Of a stretch of DNA of 46,983 bases, positions 24,942 to 35,800 are shown piece after piece (within the stretch, counting starts at the first letter, position 1; the number at the start of each line of letters is the position of its first letter). The notes below the pieces were generated by a model. The model was not told the DNA's origin, did not search any database, and saw nothing but the letters and a program-made list of their open reading frames with translations. The stretch is from Planktothrix serta PCC 8927 (GTDB lineage: Bacteria > Cyanobacteriota > Cyanobacteriia > Cyanobacteriales > Microcoleaceae), in assembly GCF_900010725.2 (NCBI RefSeq), contig NZ_LR734883.1, forward strand, positions 239,997 through 286,979. Direction: 5' to 3'. A program made the position numbers and the translations under genes.

Positions 24942-26465
24942 GTGAGCACTCTCAACGGTACAACATTTAATGATATTAATTTCAACGGCATCTTCGATGC
25001 TGGTGATATAGCACTTCCCAATGTCACCGTATTTTTAGATACTAATGGCAATGGTTTACCTGAAAGCTTAGAACAAGTTGATGTCACCGACATTAACGGT
25101 TTTTATGATTTCCCTAACCTAGTAGCGGGAAGTTATCAGGTTGGACAAGTTGTCCCTACCGGGTTCACCCGGACAACTCCAGCATCCGCAGTCACCCTGA
25201 CGGGAACTGCGGCGGAGGTAGCTACATTTAACATTGCCAATACTGGAGCCGTTACCCCGGTTGTTCCGTCTCTGAGCGGTAACATTTCTGGAGTTGTCTT
25301 TGTAGATAATAACTTACAGGGTATCTACAACTACATCTACGACGATAACGGCAATATCGTTGTCGATCCCAATGGGTTTGTCCCGGAGAATCAGCTATAC
25401 GATCCCTTTGTGGATGCCACCTTACCGAATATTCCGGTCTACATTGACCTGAACAACGATGGTTTCCTCAGTTCCAACGAACCGAGCACCTTTACCAATG
25501 AAGCCGGGTTTTATAACTTCAATGTTTTACCTGCTGGTTCCTACCTGTTAAGAGTTGCTCAACCTTTTGAGGTGACAGGAGAAAACTCGATTCTGGGTGA
25601 TCTGTTAGAAACAACTAATACTCCCTTAGTGGTTGATGTCTTTGCCGGATCAACCGTCAGAGGCGATCTGGGTGTTGTTGCTCCCAATAGTGTTTACGGT
25701 AAAGTCATTAATGACCTGAATGGTAATGGCTTCCCAGAAGCTACAGAACCTGGAATTCAAGGCGTTACGGTCTTTATTGATTCTAATGGCAATAACTTCT
25801 TTGACTTAGGCGAAAAGTCCACGGTCAGTGGTACCGATGGAGCCTACATTATCAAAGGCTTAGATACTAACGTTGGCCAGGAATCTAGCCAGACTTTGGC
25901 TCAAAATCCCTATCTCGCCTACCAGCTTTTAGTTGATCCTCTGTCTGTCGCCAACACCTTCCCGGTGACTTCGGTTCCTCCCACCGCAGCCTACGTTAGA
26001 ACTTCACCTCTACCGGGAGCTACAGTTGATGCTCCTGTGATTCCCGAAGGTTCTGCTCAGGCTAATTTCTTGTATGCTTTTGCTCCTACAGCAACAGCCG
26101 TACTACCTGATAGCATTACCGGATTTGTTTTCAATGATTTGAATGGTGATGGCGTAGTTCAAACGGGTGAACCGAATCTGCCCGGTGCCGAAATCTATCT
26201 CGATTTGAACAACAACAACGAGTTCGATTCCGGTGAGCCGTCTTCAATTACTGATGCAGCCGGTTCCTTTGGTTTCTTGGCTCTTTCGACCCCCGGTGAT
26301 TTCATTGTTCGGACAACAGATGAGTTCCTCACCACCGCCGTTCCCAATGTCATCTTAGGGGTAGGTCAAGCCTCACAAGTTGCGATTGGTCTGGCTAGTT
26401 TTGAACCGAGTCCAGCCATTAACCAAGAGGCTTTGATTCCGATCATCGGAACCACCGTCGTTTAA
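24942..26465 (+). CDS. SdrD_B-like repeat protein, four Ca-binding-type domains
   Basis: A 507-residue protein with a GTG start directly after GGAGGAG. Four B-type domains can be seen, about residues 1-105, 112-245, 250-350 and 388-500. Each has 'VfxDxNxNGxxdxGE' (VFLDTNGNGLPESLE, VYIDLNNDGFLSSNE, VFIDSNGNNFFDLGE, IYLDLNNNNEFDSGE) followed by a GxYxF strand. This Ig-like fold is common in surface adhesins and often binds Ca2+. No Sec signal peptide, anchor or LPXTG motif is visible, so export would need another route such as type I secretion. It is followed by a strong terminator, so it is monocistronic. The domain call is secure; function is not known. Confidence 0.8.
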   Translation: MSTLNGTTFNDINFNGIFDAGDIALPNVTVFLDTNGNGLPESLEQVDVTDINGFYDFPNLVAGSYQVGQVVPTGFTRTTPASAVTLTGTAAEVATFNIANTGAVTPVVPSLSGNISGVVFVDNNLQGIYNYIYDDNGNIVVDPNGFVPENQLYDPFVDATLPNIPVYIDLNNDGFLSSNEPSTFTNEAGFYNFNVLPAGSYLLRVAQPFEVTGENSILGDLLETTNTPLVVDVFAGSTVRGDLGVVAPNSVYGKVINDLNGNGFPEATEPGIQGVTVFIDSNGNNFFDLGEKSTVSGTDGAYIIKGLDTNVGQESSQTLAQNPYLAYQLLVDPLSVANTFPVTSVPPTAAYVRTSPLPGATVDAPVIPEGSAQANFLYAFAPTATAVLPDSITGFVFNDLNGDGVVQTGEPNLPGAEIYLDLNNNNEFDSGEPSSITDAAGSFGFLALSTPGDFIVRTTDEFLTTAVPNVILGVGQASQVAIGLASFEPSPAINQEALIPIIGTTVV

Positions 26466-26504
26466 AACGGACGCAGAATTAATCCTGCTATCTGTTTAAC
26501 CCAA

Positions 26505-26570
26505 ATATCATCCGAGAGCAGCAGTCAGGCTCAAATTTAGCTGATTTCTTCTCTCGGATGATATTTTTTG
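26505..26570 (+). terminator. Factor-independent terminator of the SdrD_B-repeat gene
   Basis: ATATCATCCGAGAG (26505-26518) pairs perfectly over 14 bases with CTCTCGGATGATAT (26551-26564) and is followed by TTTTTT. The 32-base loop is long but the stem is strong. It lies 40 bases after the stop codon. Confidence 0.85.
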
Positions 26571-26702
26571 GGGATGATCGGGTTCTCCCTCAGAAACCGG
26601 ATTTCTTCAGTCCTAAATTTGTATCAACATACTCAGATTTTCTCGGTTCCTCCTGATTAATTTAGAGTAGGCTAGATTAAGTGGAGTTTAATACTTAACA
26701 AT

Positions 26703-27965
26703 TTGTCTCAAGTTTTAGCAGCTTCAACCTTTCCCGCCAGCACGTTTAAGCTGAACAATGGTCTAACGGTTATTCATCAACAGATGACCGCAACCCCAGT
26801 TGTCGTTGTTGATGTTTGGGTACGGGCTGGTGCCATTTATGAGCCGGATATGTGGTCAGGAATGGCCCACTTTTTGGAACACATGATTTTTAAAGGCACA
26901 GATTGGATTGGGCCAGGTGTGTTCGATCAAGTGATTGAAAGTTGCGGGGGTGTGGCGAATGCTGCTACCAGCCATGATTATGCTCATTTTTACATTACCA
27001 CTGCCGTTCACTATTTAGAGGAAACCTTGCACGCTTTGGGAGATTTATTGCTACACGCAACAATCCCCGATGGTGAGTTTAATCGAGAACGGGATGTGGT
27101 TTTAGAAGAAATTCGTCAAGCGACGGATGATCCCGATTGGCTGAGTTTTCAAGCCTTAATGGAAACAGTGTATGCACGGCATCCCTACAGCCGTTCTGTT
27201 TTAGGAACAGAAGCGAAAATAAGGTCGCACTCGCCCCAGGAAATGCGCCGTTTCCATCAAAGTCGCTATCAACCTGAAAACATGGTGGTTGTGATTGTTG
27301 GCGGTGTGGAAGAACAACAAGCGTTGGATTTGATTAATCAAGCCTTTAGTCGTTTTTTACCGCCTACAACTTACACTCATTTGTATCAGGTGGTTCAACC
27401 CCAAATTCACGGAATTCATCGCCGGGAACTCCATTTACCTTATCTCGAAGAAGCACGATTAACCTTAGCTTGGACTGGGCCAGGAGTTGAACAATTAAGG
27501 CAAGCTTATGGGCTAGACTTACTGTCTTCGGTAATCGCGTCAGGACGTACCTCTCGATTAGTCCAAAAACTGCGGGAAAAACTTCAGCTTGTCCATGATA
27601 TTTGTAGCGATTTTTCCTTACAACAAGAGTCCAGTTTATTTACAATTAGTGCTTTATTAGAATATAAAGATTTAGAGAAGGTAGAAGCCTTAATTTGTGA
27701 GGAAATTCATGAGTTAATGATCGAGCCGATTTCAGAAGCAGAATTAAGGCGGAGTCAACGCTTTCTCTGTAATGATTATGCCTTTTCGACGGAGACCCCC
27801 GGACAGTTAGCCGGTTTATATGGATATTATTTCACCGTAGCGAAACCGGAATTAGCGGTTACTTATCCCGAACAAATTCAATCGTTTCAACCTTTAGAAC
27901 TCCAAAATATTGTTAAGGAACTGCTGAATTTAGAAAATTATGCAGTTATGGTTGTTCAGCCGTAG
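26703..27965 (+). CDS. M16-family zinc peptidase
   Basis: A 420-residue protein with a TTG start (no ATG before residue 28). The inverted zinc motif HFLEH is at about residues 56-60 in MAHFLEHMIFKGT, with the downstream glutamate in RERDVVLEEIRQATDDP. The second M16 domain (about 200-400) has HRRELHLPYLEEARLTLAWT and the R/Y region GRTSRLVQKLREKLQLVHDI. This is the active, PqqF/processing-peptidase-like subunit type; in cyanobacteria an inactive partner is often encoded next to it, but none is present downstream here. Likely a clearing or transit-peptide-type peptidase. Confidence 0.88.
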   Translation: MSQVLAASTFPASTFKLNNGLTVIHQQMTATPVVVVDVWVRAGAIYEPDMWSGMAHFLEHMIFKGTDWIGPGVFDQVIESCGGVANAATSHDYAHFYITTAVHYLEETLHALGDLLLHATIPDGEFNRERDVVLEEIRQATDDPDWLSFQALMETVYARHPYSRSVLGTEAKIRSHSPQEMRRFHQSRYQPENMVVVIVGGVEEQQALDLINQAFSRFLPPTTYTHLYQVVQPQIHGIHRRELHLPYLEEARLTLAWTGPGVEQLRQAYGLDLLSSVIASGRTSRLVQKLREKLQLVHDICSDFSLQQESSLFTISALLEYKDLEKVEALICEEIHELMIEPISEAELRRSQRFLCNDYAFSTETPGQLAGLYGYYFTVAKPELAVTYPEQIQSFQPLELQNIVKELLNLENYAVMVVQP

Positions 27966-28001
27966 GGTGGGGAACCCCGCCCCTACTGACTGCTAATATA
28001 T

Positions 28002-29168
28002 TTAAGGTTTAAGAACTACCTTAATACAGTTTTCTTGCTTATCGCGGAAAATTTTATAACCCTTCGGAGCATCATCTAAAGCCATTCGGTGAGTAATCAC
28101 AAAAGTTGGGTCAATGTCTCCCTTTTGAATGCGTTCTAAAAGCGGCTGCAAATATTTTTGAACATGGGTTTGACCCGATCGCAACGTTAACCCTTTATTA
28201 ACAATCGCCCCCATCGGCATCTTATCAATAAATCCGCCATAAACCCCAGGAACCGACACCGTACCCCCCTTGCGGCAAGTAACGATCGCTTGTCGCAGCA
28301 CAAAGGGGCGATCGGTTTCCAAGCGCACGGCCTGTTTCACCGTATCATAAAGCGCCATGGCATCGGTTCCGTGGGCTTCCATTCCCACCGCATCAATACA
28401 GGCATCTGGCCCCCGTCCTCCCGTCATCTCCTTCAGCGCTTCCCCCGGATCAACCTCTTCATAATTAATAATTTCTGCACCCGCATCCTTCGCCATCTGC
28501 AAGCGTTCAGGAAAGCGGTCAATGGCGATCACTCGTTCTGCACCTAACATAAAGGCACTGCGGATGGTAAATTGACCCACCGGGCCGCATCCCCAAATGG
28601 CGACGATATCCCCTGGTTGAATATTGCAGTTTTCCGCCGCCATGTAACCCGTTGGGAAAATATCGGTTAAAAATAGCACCTGTTCATCGGTTAACCCATC
28701 GGGAATTTTTATCGGCCCAACATCGGCAAAGGGGACACGGGCGTATTCCGCTTGTCCTCCGGCGTATCCCCCTAATAGATGGGAGTAGCCAAATAAGCCA
28801 GCAGGAGAATGACCATAAAACTTTTCAGCCATCCATTTGTTCGGGTTGGAATTATCGCACAGTGACCATAAATCTCGGTTACAAAAGAAACAATGACCGC
28901 AAGAAATGGTAAAGGGAACGACAACGCGATCGCCAATTTTTAAGTTTTTGACTTCGGGGCCAAGTTCTACGACTTCTCCCATAAATTCATGGCCGAGAAT
29001 ATCCCCTGATTTCATCGTCGGAATATAACCATCATAAAGATGTAAATCAGAGCCACAAATGGCAGTGGATGTAATCTTAATAATGGCATCACGGGGATTT
29101 AAAATTTTCGGATCAGGAACATTATCAACCCGAACATCATTGGAACCATGCCAACAAACTGCTCTCAT
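28002..29168 (-). CDS. Zinc-dependent alcohol dehydrogenase, formaldehyde-dehydrogenase-like
   Basis: A 388-residue MDR protein. Catalytic zinc residues are in [13 protein letters not shown] and [12 protein letters not shown]; the structural zinc site is [15 protein letters not shown]. The nucleotide-binding motif is [20 protein letters not shown] followed by [11 protein letters not shown]. It fits the glutathione-independent formaldehyde dehydrogenase or related 'threonine dehydrogenase' group; substrate not certain. A small SRPBCC protein gene sits 38 bases upstream on the same strand, suggesting one operon for a stress or detoxification function. Confidence 0.9.
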   Translation of the reverse strand: MRAVCWHGSNDVRVDNVPDPKILNPRDAIIKITSTAICGSDLHLYDGYIPTMKSGDILGHEFMGEVVELGPEVKNLKIGDRVVVPFTISCGHCFFCNRDLWSLCDNSNPNKWMAEKFYGHSPAGLFGYSHLLGGYAGGQAEYARVPFADVGPIKIPDGLTDEQVLFLTDIFPTGYMAAENCNIQPGDIVAIWGCGPVGQFTIRSAFMLGAERVIAIDRFPERLQMAKDAGAEIINYEEVDPGEALKEMTGGRGPDACIDAVGMEAHGTDAMALYDTVKQAVRLETDRPFVLRQAIVTCRKGGTVSVPGVYGGFIDKMPMGAIVNKGLTLRSGQTHVQKYLQPLLERIQKGDIDPTFVITHRMALDDAPKGYKIFRDKQENCIKVVLKP

Positions 29169-29206
29169 GTTTTATTCTCCACTATTAAATCGTTAATGTC
29201 AATGAT

Positions 29207-29905
29207 TTATTGATCAGTATTTCTAGCAATTTCTCCGGCTTCCATTAACTGTTTAAATCGGTTCAAATCATCCCCAATTTGTTGTTCAGGTTCTTCTCCA
29301 AATAGTTTAGCTAAAGTGGTTGTCACCACACCGCCAGGGGGGTTATATTCGATCACAACTTTAACTTCTGTGCCTCGGTCTGCGGGTGCTGGTTGAAACC
29401 GAACAAACCCCGAATTTTCAATATCTGCATTGTTGACGGAAGACCAAGCAATTAAATGATTGGGTTCATCTTTAATCACTTCCGCATCCCATTCAACGAT
29501 TGTTTCTAACGGTGCTTTTGCGACCCAATGGGAATGACGTTCATCATAAACAATGATAGATTTGATATGTTTCATAAATTTTGGCAAATTGTAAAAATTG
29601 TGCCAAAATTGATACAATTCTTCAGCAGATCGATTAATCGTAACGGTTTTTTCAACCCGAATATTTTGGTTAGTATTTAAGCCCAATGCTTCTTGAGCTT
29701 GATGAATTGTACTTTGATTTTGAGTGGCTTGATACATTAAACCACCCCCAGCAACCGCCATGAGAACGCCTTTTAAAGAGCGTTGTTGGAGTCCCATTAA
29801 CACTAACGCGCCTCCCCCAATTAAAGAACCCCATCGTTCTAAATCACTGGGATTTTCTTCTGAAGGAGACTGTTCATATTTTTGAGTTGAAGTGATTTCT
29901 TCCAT
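29207..29905 (-). CDS. SRPBCC (START/COQ10-like) protein with hydrophobic N-terminus
   Basis: A 232-residue protein from ATG 29905, with AGGAAAA upstream; GTG 29923 would add six residues. Residues about 25-60 hold a glycine-rich hydrophobic hairpin (GSLIGGGALVLMGLQQRSLK, GVLMAVAGGGLMYQA) that may insert in the membrane. From VEKTVTINRSAEELYQFWHN to the end the SRPBCC ligand-binding fold is clear (LPKFMKHIKSIIVYDERHSH, TEVKVVIEYNPPGG). Such proteins bind lipids or small hydrophobic ligands. It lies upstream of the alcohol dehydrogenase on the same strand and is probably cotranscribed. Confidence 0.82.
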   Translation of the reverse strand: MEEITSTQKYEQSPSEENPSDLERWGSLIGGGALVLMGLQQRSLKGVLMAVAGGGLMYQATQNQSTIHQAQEALGLNTNQNIRVEKTVTINRSAEELYQFWHNFYNLPKFMKHIKSIIVYDERHSHWVAKAPLETIVEWDAEVIKDEPNHLIAWSSVNNADIENSGFVRFQPAPADRGTEVKVVIEYNPPGGVVTTTLAKLFGEEPEQQIGDDLNRFKQLMEAGEIARNTDQ

Positions 29906-30105
29906 AAAATTTTCCTGACCCACCTTTTAACTCAGGATAGGAAGAATTGACTTGAATTTACCTCAATCAAAAGACATAAATAATGTTAAGTCAAATCAAT
30001 GATTAATTTATATCTTTTGATAGAGGTTTTAAGAGAAAATAGTGATTATTTTGATCTTTCTCTGTTTCTGAGTGACAAGAGTACCTTTGTGTTTCGCCTC
30101 ATCCC

Positions 30106-31590
30106 CTATGCTTTAAGTTCTTGGATAATCATATTAAAATCTCGTCCATAAACCGCTTGATTATATTCAGATAATTGCGTTTCTGACCATTGCAAACGTT
30201 CTATAGTTGCTTGTTGAATTTTCACCATAAAAGGACGACGAAATTGTTCATAAGTTTGAAAATATTTTTTAATTTTATCAAGCTGATTCCAATGATTATT
30301 TTTAGCTAATTGCTCAAGTAAAGTAACAATGACTAAAGCATCTTCAAACCCTTGATTAACACCTTGAGCCGCAAAAGGAGGCATTCCATGAATAGCATCC
30401 CCGACTAATACCACTCGTCCTTGACTCCAGAAAGGTTGAATTTCTACATCAGAATTAGGAGAATAAAGATGAGCCGATGAGGGGAATTTTAGCTGATTAG
30501 AAATCGTGACTCGATGAATATAATAGGGACGTTTGTATAGGGTTTCCAGAGAAGATAAACCCACTAACTGTTGAATACTATCGGGAAAATCAGCTTGTTT
30601 TAAATCGGATATCGCTAAATTAATTAATGAATTTCCTGAAGATTGTTCCAGAGTATCTAAAGGTAAAGCCGCATGGAGAAGATAGCCAATTTCACCCGTT
30701 GGTCTATTAATCAAAATAATTCTAGGATCTTCTAATTTCTGAGAATTTTGAGTAATTTCATCCTGAATTAAGGTGACAATTCGACAATCAGAAAAGAAGG
30801 TTTCTTCTAATTCTGTTCTTAAAGATTGAGGAATTTCAGCAATGTGGGTACATCCTATGGCTGAAAACCCCGAATATTCAGGTTGAGCGACAGGTTGGTA
30901 GGGAGTATTCTGATATAAAACTTGACGAATCTTAGAGTTAATTCCATCCGCAGCAATCACAATTTTAGCTCGAATAGATTTGATTTCACAGGCTTGAGTT
31001 TTAGTTTGTAAATTCTCAAGCTCTGGATGATTTTGAGGCTGTTCTTGTTCCCAATGAGCATAGGGATTAATCTCTGTTTTTTGATCACAAATACAGTCTA
31101 TTCTGACACAGCCTAATTCCGGTTCGTCTACAACATTAACACAACGATGATTAACTTTAACTTGATTTTCAGGAAGTAAATTTCTTAAGTGTGTTTGTAA
31201 GTCATACCAAGCGGTAGAAACTCGACCTTCTCCATATTGATTGAACCAATATTCAAAACTTAAGGGAATTGCTGAAATTCGCTCTCCGTTAGTATTTTTT
31301 TGTACCCATTCTGGCGAAATTTTAGGTTTATTATCTTGACTAGAACTCGCAGGAGAAAAACTCATCCCGTTAGCTGTTATCGCTTTATACGCTTGAGGTT
31401 CAATACAATTTAATGCTTTTAAACCGTTGGGAAGTAGATCTAAAACTTGACCGACCGGACGAAAATTATGAGTTTGATCAATGACTAAAATATTGTCAAT
31501 TCCTCGTTGAAGCAAACCGAGTGCGGTGGCTAATCCAACTGGCCCCGCACCGACAATCAAAACATCATAAATTTCAGCAGAAATTGTCAT
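30106..31590 (-). CDS. FAD-dependent monooxygenase, PHBH-like
   Basis: A 494-residue protein. AAGGAGAAAAAA precedes ATG 31590. The FAD Rossmann motif is VLIVGAGPVGLATALGLLQR at the N-terminus. The DG motif is in VIAADGINSKIRQVL and the GD motif in RVVLVGDAIHGMPPFAAQGV, followed by NQGFEDA. These identify a class A flavoprotein monooxygenase (salicylate/PHBH type). No biosynthetic neighbours reveal a substrate. It starts 36 bases after rlmN ends on the same strand, so cotranscription is possible. Confidence 0.85.
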   Translation of the reverse strand: MTISAEIYDVLIVGAGPVGLATALGLLQRGIDNILVIDQTHNFRPVGQVLDLLPNGLKALNCIEPQAYKAITANGMSFSPASSSQDNKPKISPEWVQKNTNGERISAIPLSFEYWFNQYGEGRVSTAWYDLQTHLRNLLPENQVKVNHRCVNVVDEPELGCVRIDCICDQKTEINPYAHWEQEQPQNHPELENLQTKTQACEIKSIRAKIVIAADGINSKIRQVLYQNTPYQPVAQPEYSGFSAIGCTHIAEIPQSLRTELEETFFSDCRIVTLIQDEITQNSQKLEDPRIILINRPTGEIGYLLHAALPLDTLEQSSGNSLINLAISDLKQADFPDSIQQLVGLSSLETLYKRPYYIHRVTISNQLKFPSSAHLYSPNSDVEIQPFWSQGRVVLVGDAIHGMPPFAAQGVNQGFEDALVIVTLLEQLAKNNHWNQLDKIKKYFQTYEQFRRPFMVKIQQATIERLQWSETQLSEYNQAVYGRDFNMIIQELKA

Positions 31591-31626
31591 TTTTTTCTCC
31601 TTTTATCTTTTTCAACCTGAATAATT

Positions 31627-32658
31627 TTAAGCTTTAGAAGCGCGTAATTGTCCACAGGCTGCATCCGCTTCTAACCCTCTGGAATACCGCACACTTACCG
31701 CAATATGGCGCTGTTTTAAGATATCCATAAACTCAGTAATCCGTTGGGTATCTGGTCGTTTATAGTTAACTTCTTGAATGGGGTTATAGGGAATTAAGTT
31801 AACATGACTTTGAAACCCTCTTAATTGACTGGCGAGTTCAATGGCGTGTTCGGGTAAATCATTTAATCCTGCTAACAGGATATATTCAAAACTAATTCGT
31901 CTTCCCGTTAATTTAACATAATCTCGACATTCGGCAAATAATTCAGATAGAGGATAAGTTTTGGCGCTGGGAATTAATTCTTCTCGAATATTTTGATAGG
32001 AAGCGTGTAAACTAACGGCTAATGTGACTTGTAAATCATATTCTGCTAATTCTCGAATTTTCCCTCGTAAACCAACGGTAGAAACGGTAATCATTCGTTG
32101 TCCAATTCCCACATCTTGATTTAGGGATTTAACCGCTGCAATTACATTATCTATATTTAATAAAGGTTCTCCCATTCCCATAAACACAATATGACTAACT
32201 CGCCGTTGAAAATCTTCCTGGACGGTTAACACTTGATCAATAATTTCATAAGCTTCTAAATTGCGGGTAAACCCTCCTTTTCCCGTCGCACAAAAATCAC
32301 AAGCCATTGGACAACCGACTTGGGAAGAAACACAAACTGTTAAGCGTTTTTCGGTGGGAATTCCAACGGTTTCAATAATTTGACCATCGGCTAATTTTAA
32401 TAAATATTTAATGGTTTTATCGGGAGCGATCGCTTTATAATGAATACTAGATCGACCAATCTCAACATCCCCAACAGTTTCTCGCCATTGTTTCGGAAAT
32501 ACGGTGATTTCTCCTAAAGATTTCGCGCCTTTGTGATAAATCCAATCATATAATTGCTTACCCCGATAGGCAGGTTGTCCCTGTTGTTGTACCCAGTCGG
32601 TGAGTTGTTCTAAAGACAAGCCGAGTAGGGGAGTTGATACGGAGTGTACAGTTACCAT
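31627..32658 (-). CDS. rlmN: Dual-specificity 23S rRNA/tRNA adenine-C2 methyltransferase RlmN
   Basis: A 343-residue radical SAM enzyme of the usual length. The cluster motif is CPMACDFC in the segment [20 protein letters not shown]. The GEPLLN region is [16 protein letters not shown], and the methyl-carrying cysteine near the C-terminus is in [11 protein letters not shown]. The N-terminal RNA-binding domain begins [20 protein letters not shown]. It methylates A2503 of 23S rRNA and A37 of some tRNAs. Confidence 0.96.
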   Translation of the reverse strand: MVTVHSVSTPLLGLSLEQLTDWVQQQGQPAYRGKQLYDWIYHKGAKSLGEITVFPKQWRETVGDVEIGRSSIHYKAIAPDKTIKYLLKLADGQIIETVGIPTEKRLTVCVSSQVGCPMACDFCATGKGGFTRNLEAYEIIDQVLTVQEDFQRRVSHIVFMGMGEPLLNIDNVIAAVKSLNQDVGIGQRMITVSTVGLRGKIRELAEYDLQVTLAVSLHASYQNIREELIPSAKTYPLSELFAECRDYVKLTGRRISFEYILLAGLNDLPEHAIELASQLRGFQSHVNLIPYNPIQEVNYKRPDTQRITEFMDILKQRHIAVSVRYSRGLEADAACGQLRASKA

Positions 32659-32829
32659 AAAATTTGAGGATAATAACAGTTATTGGCTAAGAAATGCTCC
32701 AGCTAACTCAAAAGAGTTGCTAAAGCTTTGCACCTCTATATTATATCTAATTTGTTAATCTGTAACCTACTGAGTTAAGATATTAATAGTGCTGAAGAAT
32801 AGGGAAAATGGTTATTAGAAAGGTTTAGT

Positions 32830-32858
32830 TAACAGGTAAGATGCCTGTTCCACATTTG
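32830..32858. repeat. Short palindromic repeat ACAGGTAAGATGCCTGT
   Basis: The sequence ACAGGTAAGATGCCTGTTCC next to the NACHT gene stop matches ACAGGCAAGATGCCTGTCCC at 7771-7790 except for two bases. A looser relative (GGGATGGGCATCCTGCCCGT) lies near 39541-39560. It forms a short hairpin with ACAGG/CCTGT arms. Confidence 0.55.
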
Positions 32859-35800
32859 TTAATATTCTTTAACCCAACTTTCAATTGCTTCTAATAAATT
32901 GTCCTGTGATGTCACAAAGGAACGTTGCGGGAATGGTAACGGGAGGGGGTCGGGAGTTATCCAACCGAGGTGTAAGACGTCCGTGAGATAGTCGCAACAG
33001 TCGATGACTTCGGGGGTGGGTGTCCCATCTGCGAGTAACAGAATGAACAGATAGGTTTGGAGTTGCTGTTTCAGGTGGATAATTTTGGTTTCTAGGTTAG
33101 CAGGGGTCTGCACGTCGGGGGGAGTTTCATCGGGTAAGAGTTTTTGATAAAGACGGTTACAAAATGCTTGGATAAATTCGTTTTTGGTGTTGAGGGTTAG
33201 TAGTTTGTTGATGTTAATACAGTGGACGGGGAGGTGAGGAAGTTGGCTACAAATATCGGTGAATTGTTGTTCTAATTGTCGCACTGTTGGGGTATTGCCT
33301 ACGGGGGTATTATTGGTAATTTCAGGATGGGGGGTGATGGTGTTGTGATGCCATGCTTGATAAAATTTGGGATAAGGTAGATTTTGAGCGTATTGCCAGA
33401 GGAGTTTATAGCAGCTTTCAAAGAGATCAAAATTATTGTTGTAAACTTCATTAATTAGGTTATGTTTGAGGGCAAAAACCACATCTGAATACTGTTTTTC
33501 GGTTTTGATTATTTCCCCTAAAGTCTTAGCAACATTCCCGCGAGTATATTTATCTTCAGTAGTTTCTAAAACCTGAATTAACGCCTGTATTACTAACTCA
33601 TTTCCAGGGTCAATTTCCCCTAAACTCTCGGCAACCCTCCTGCGATTATCTTCATTATCAGTAGTATTTAAGATCTGAATTAATGCCTGTATTGCTAACT
33701 CATTTCCAGGGTCAATTTCCCCTAAACTCTCGGCAATCATCCTGCGATTATCTTCATTCTCAGTAGTATTTAAGATCTGAATTAATGCCTGTATTGCTAA
33801 CTCATTTCCAGGGTCAATTTCCCCTAAACTCTCGGCAACAATCCTGCGATTATCTTCATTCTCAGTAGTTTCTAAAACCTGAATTAACGCCTGTATTACT
33901 AACTCATTTCCAGGGTTGATTTTCCATAAAATCTTGGCAACCCAACTGCGATTATCTTCATTCTCAGTAGTATTTAAAATCTGAATTAACGCCTGTATTG
34001 CCAACTCATTTCCAGGGTCAATTTTCCATAAGATTTCAGCAAAAATCTGGCGAACATTTTTATTATTAGTAATTTCTAATACCTGAATTAATTCTCGTAT
34101 TATAAATTTATTTCCGACAGCATTTTCTAAAAAAAAATTGTACGGTAAAAAAATATCTGCTTCTATATCAGCTACCAATATTTTAATTAATTCAGATATT
34201 CCTACTTCATTTTTAATGATACATTTAGCAAAAATATCGATGATAATTTGCCTAATGTACCATTTTGAAAAGTCGGTTTTTAATAATCGAATTAATTCAA
34301 ATAAAAATGACTGGTTGACAGATGCCAATCTTGTTAATAAACAGCAAATACTTATGACATTCATAATATTTTGGGCTGTTTTTAATACTTGAATCAACAT
34401 CTTTATAACTCTATTGTTAAAAAGATCAATCCTGCTTAAATCCTGAGTGACAAAACTGTCATCGTTTTTATGATCAGTTGTTTCTAAAGTCTCAATCAAA
34501 ACTTGTAATTCATTTTTTGAGAAAAGGACATTTGAGCATAAATTTCCGGCAATTTCTTCACATATATTTTTGTTTTCATTCATTTCTAATAACCGGATTA
34601 GCTCTCCTATTACTATCTTATTTCCAGGTGCATTTTCCCCCAAGATAAGGGCAATTTTGCAGCATTCATCTTCAGATTCAGTAGTTTCCAATAATCGAAC
34701 TAACTCCTTTACTAATACTTTATTGCCAGGATTTATTTGAAATAAAAAATTAGCAACCTTAATAGCCAAATCTTGATTTTTATTTGTTTTTAAAACTTGA
34801 AGTAATTTAGTATTGATTTTTTCTAAAGCTTTGCATATTAAAGAATTATTTGTGTATGCCAATACTTCTTTGCCTACTTCTTCAATTGGATAAAGAAAAG
34901 TTATCCATTCTTGCTTCTCAATATTAAAATAACCATAACCCAATTTAACAATCTGTTCTATAATTTCATCCGATAAACTACATTCTTTAAACTCAACTAT
35001 TCCTACAGATGCTAAACAATAGGCAAAGTATTCATACAACCATCTATCTGCTTTTTCATAACTCCACTCTCCACAGCCATCATCAAAACTAACTAACTTC
35101 TGAATAAACGACTCTTTCTCCCTTGCCTCCACATCATCCCGCCCCAACCATAATAAAATTATCTGTATCCATTGAGGTTGAAAAATGCGATACTCTTTCC
35201 CCTCCACCGGACAATTAACATGATTTCGAGGTAAAAAATAATCCCAATCGTTAATCGCTAAAGCTGCAAAATATTCCTGAAACGTGGGATGAAAAAAGGC
35301 ATAAACCGCTTGGTCTGAATCTTTTTCCTCAACGGAAGCTAACCCCACCCGATTTAACCATCCTAATTTTAACGCCCAATCAAATAGAGTATTTTCCCGT
35401 TGCGGTTTTCCTAAATACTGTTGAACAAATTTTTCCTCTAAACGAAACCGAAATTGTTCACGATTTATCGCTGTTTTCGCTAATTCTCCTAACTGTTGAT
35501 GGAGACATTCTTGCACATCTTCAGGAATTTGAAACGGTTTCTGTTCATCTTTCCATTGATAATGACTCTTAACCAACCGTTGATAAAGTCCCGCTTGGGT
35601 TTCCGGTAATTTTTCCCCTAGTGTCCAAGTCCGACATAATAACGCTAACCGCAGGGGATTTTTAATTAAATCATTAATCCGGTTTTGGTTGGATTCATTT
35701 AACTGTTTTAATAATTCCTGACTCTGGGTTTTATCGTTAAACCATTGTTCAATAAATTCCTGAATCTGTTGGGAATTAAAATCTAAATTGCGATAAACAT

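Noticed and set aside
33505-34111. Possible CRISPR or non-coding satellite (102-bp repeats)
   Set aside because: The period is a multiple of three, the frame is open throughout, and the translation is a HEAT-repeat protein.
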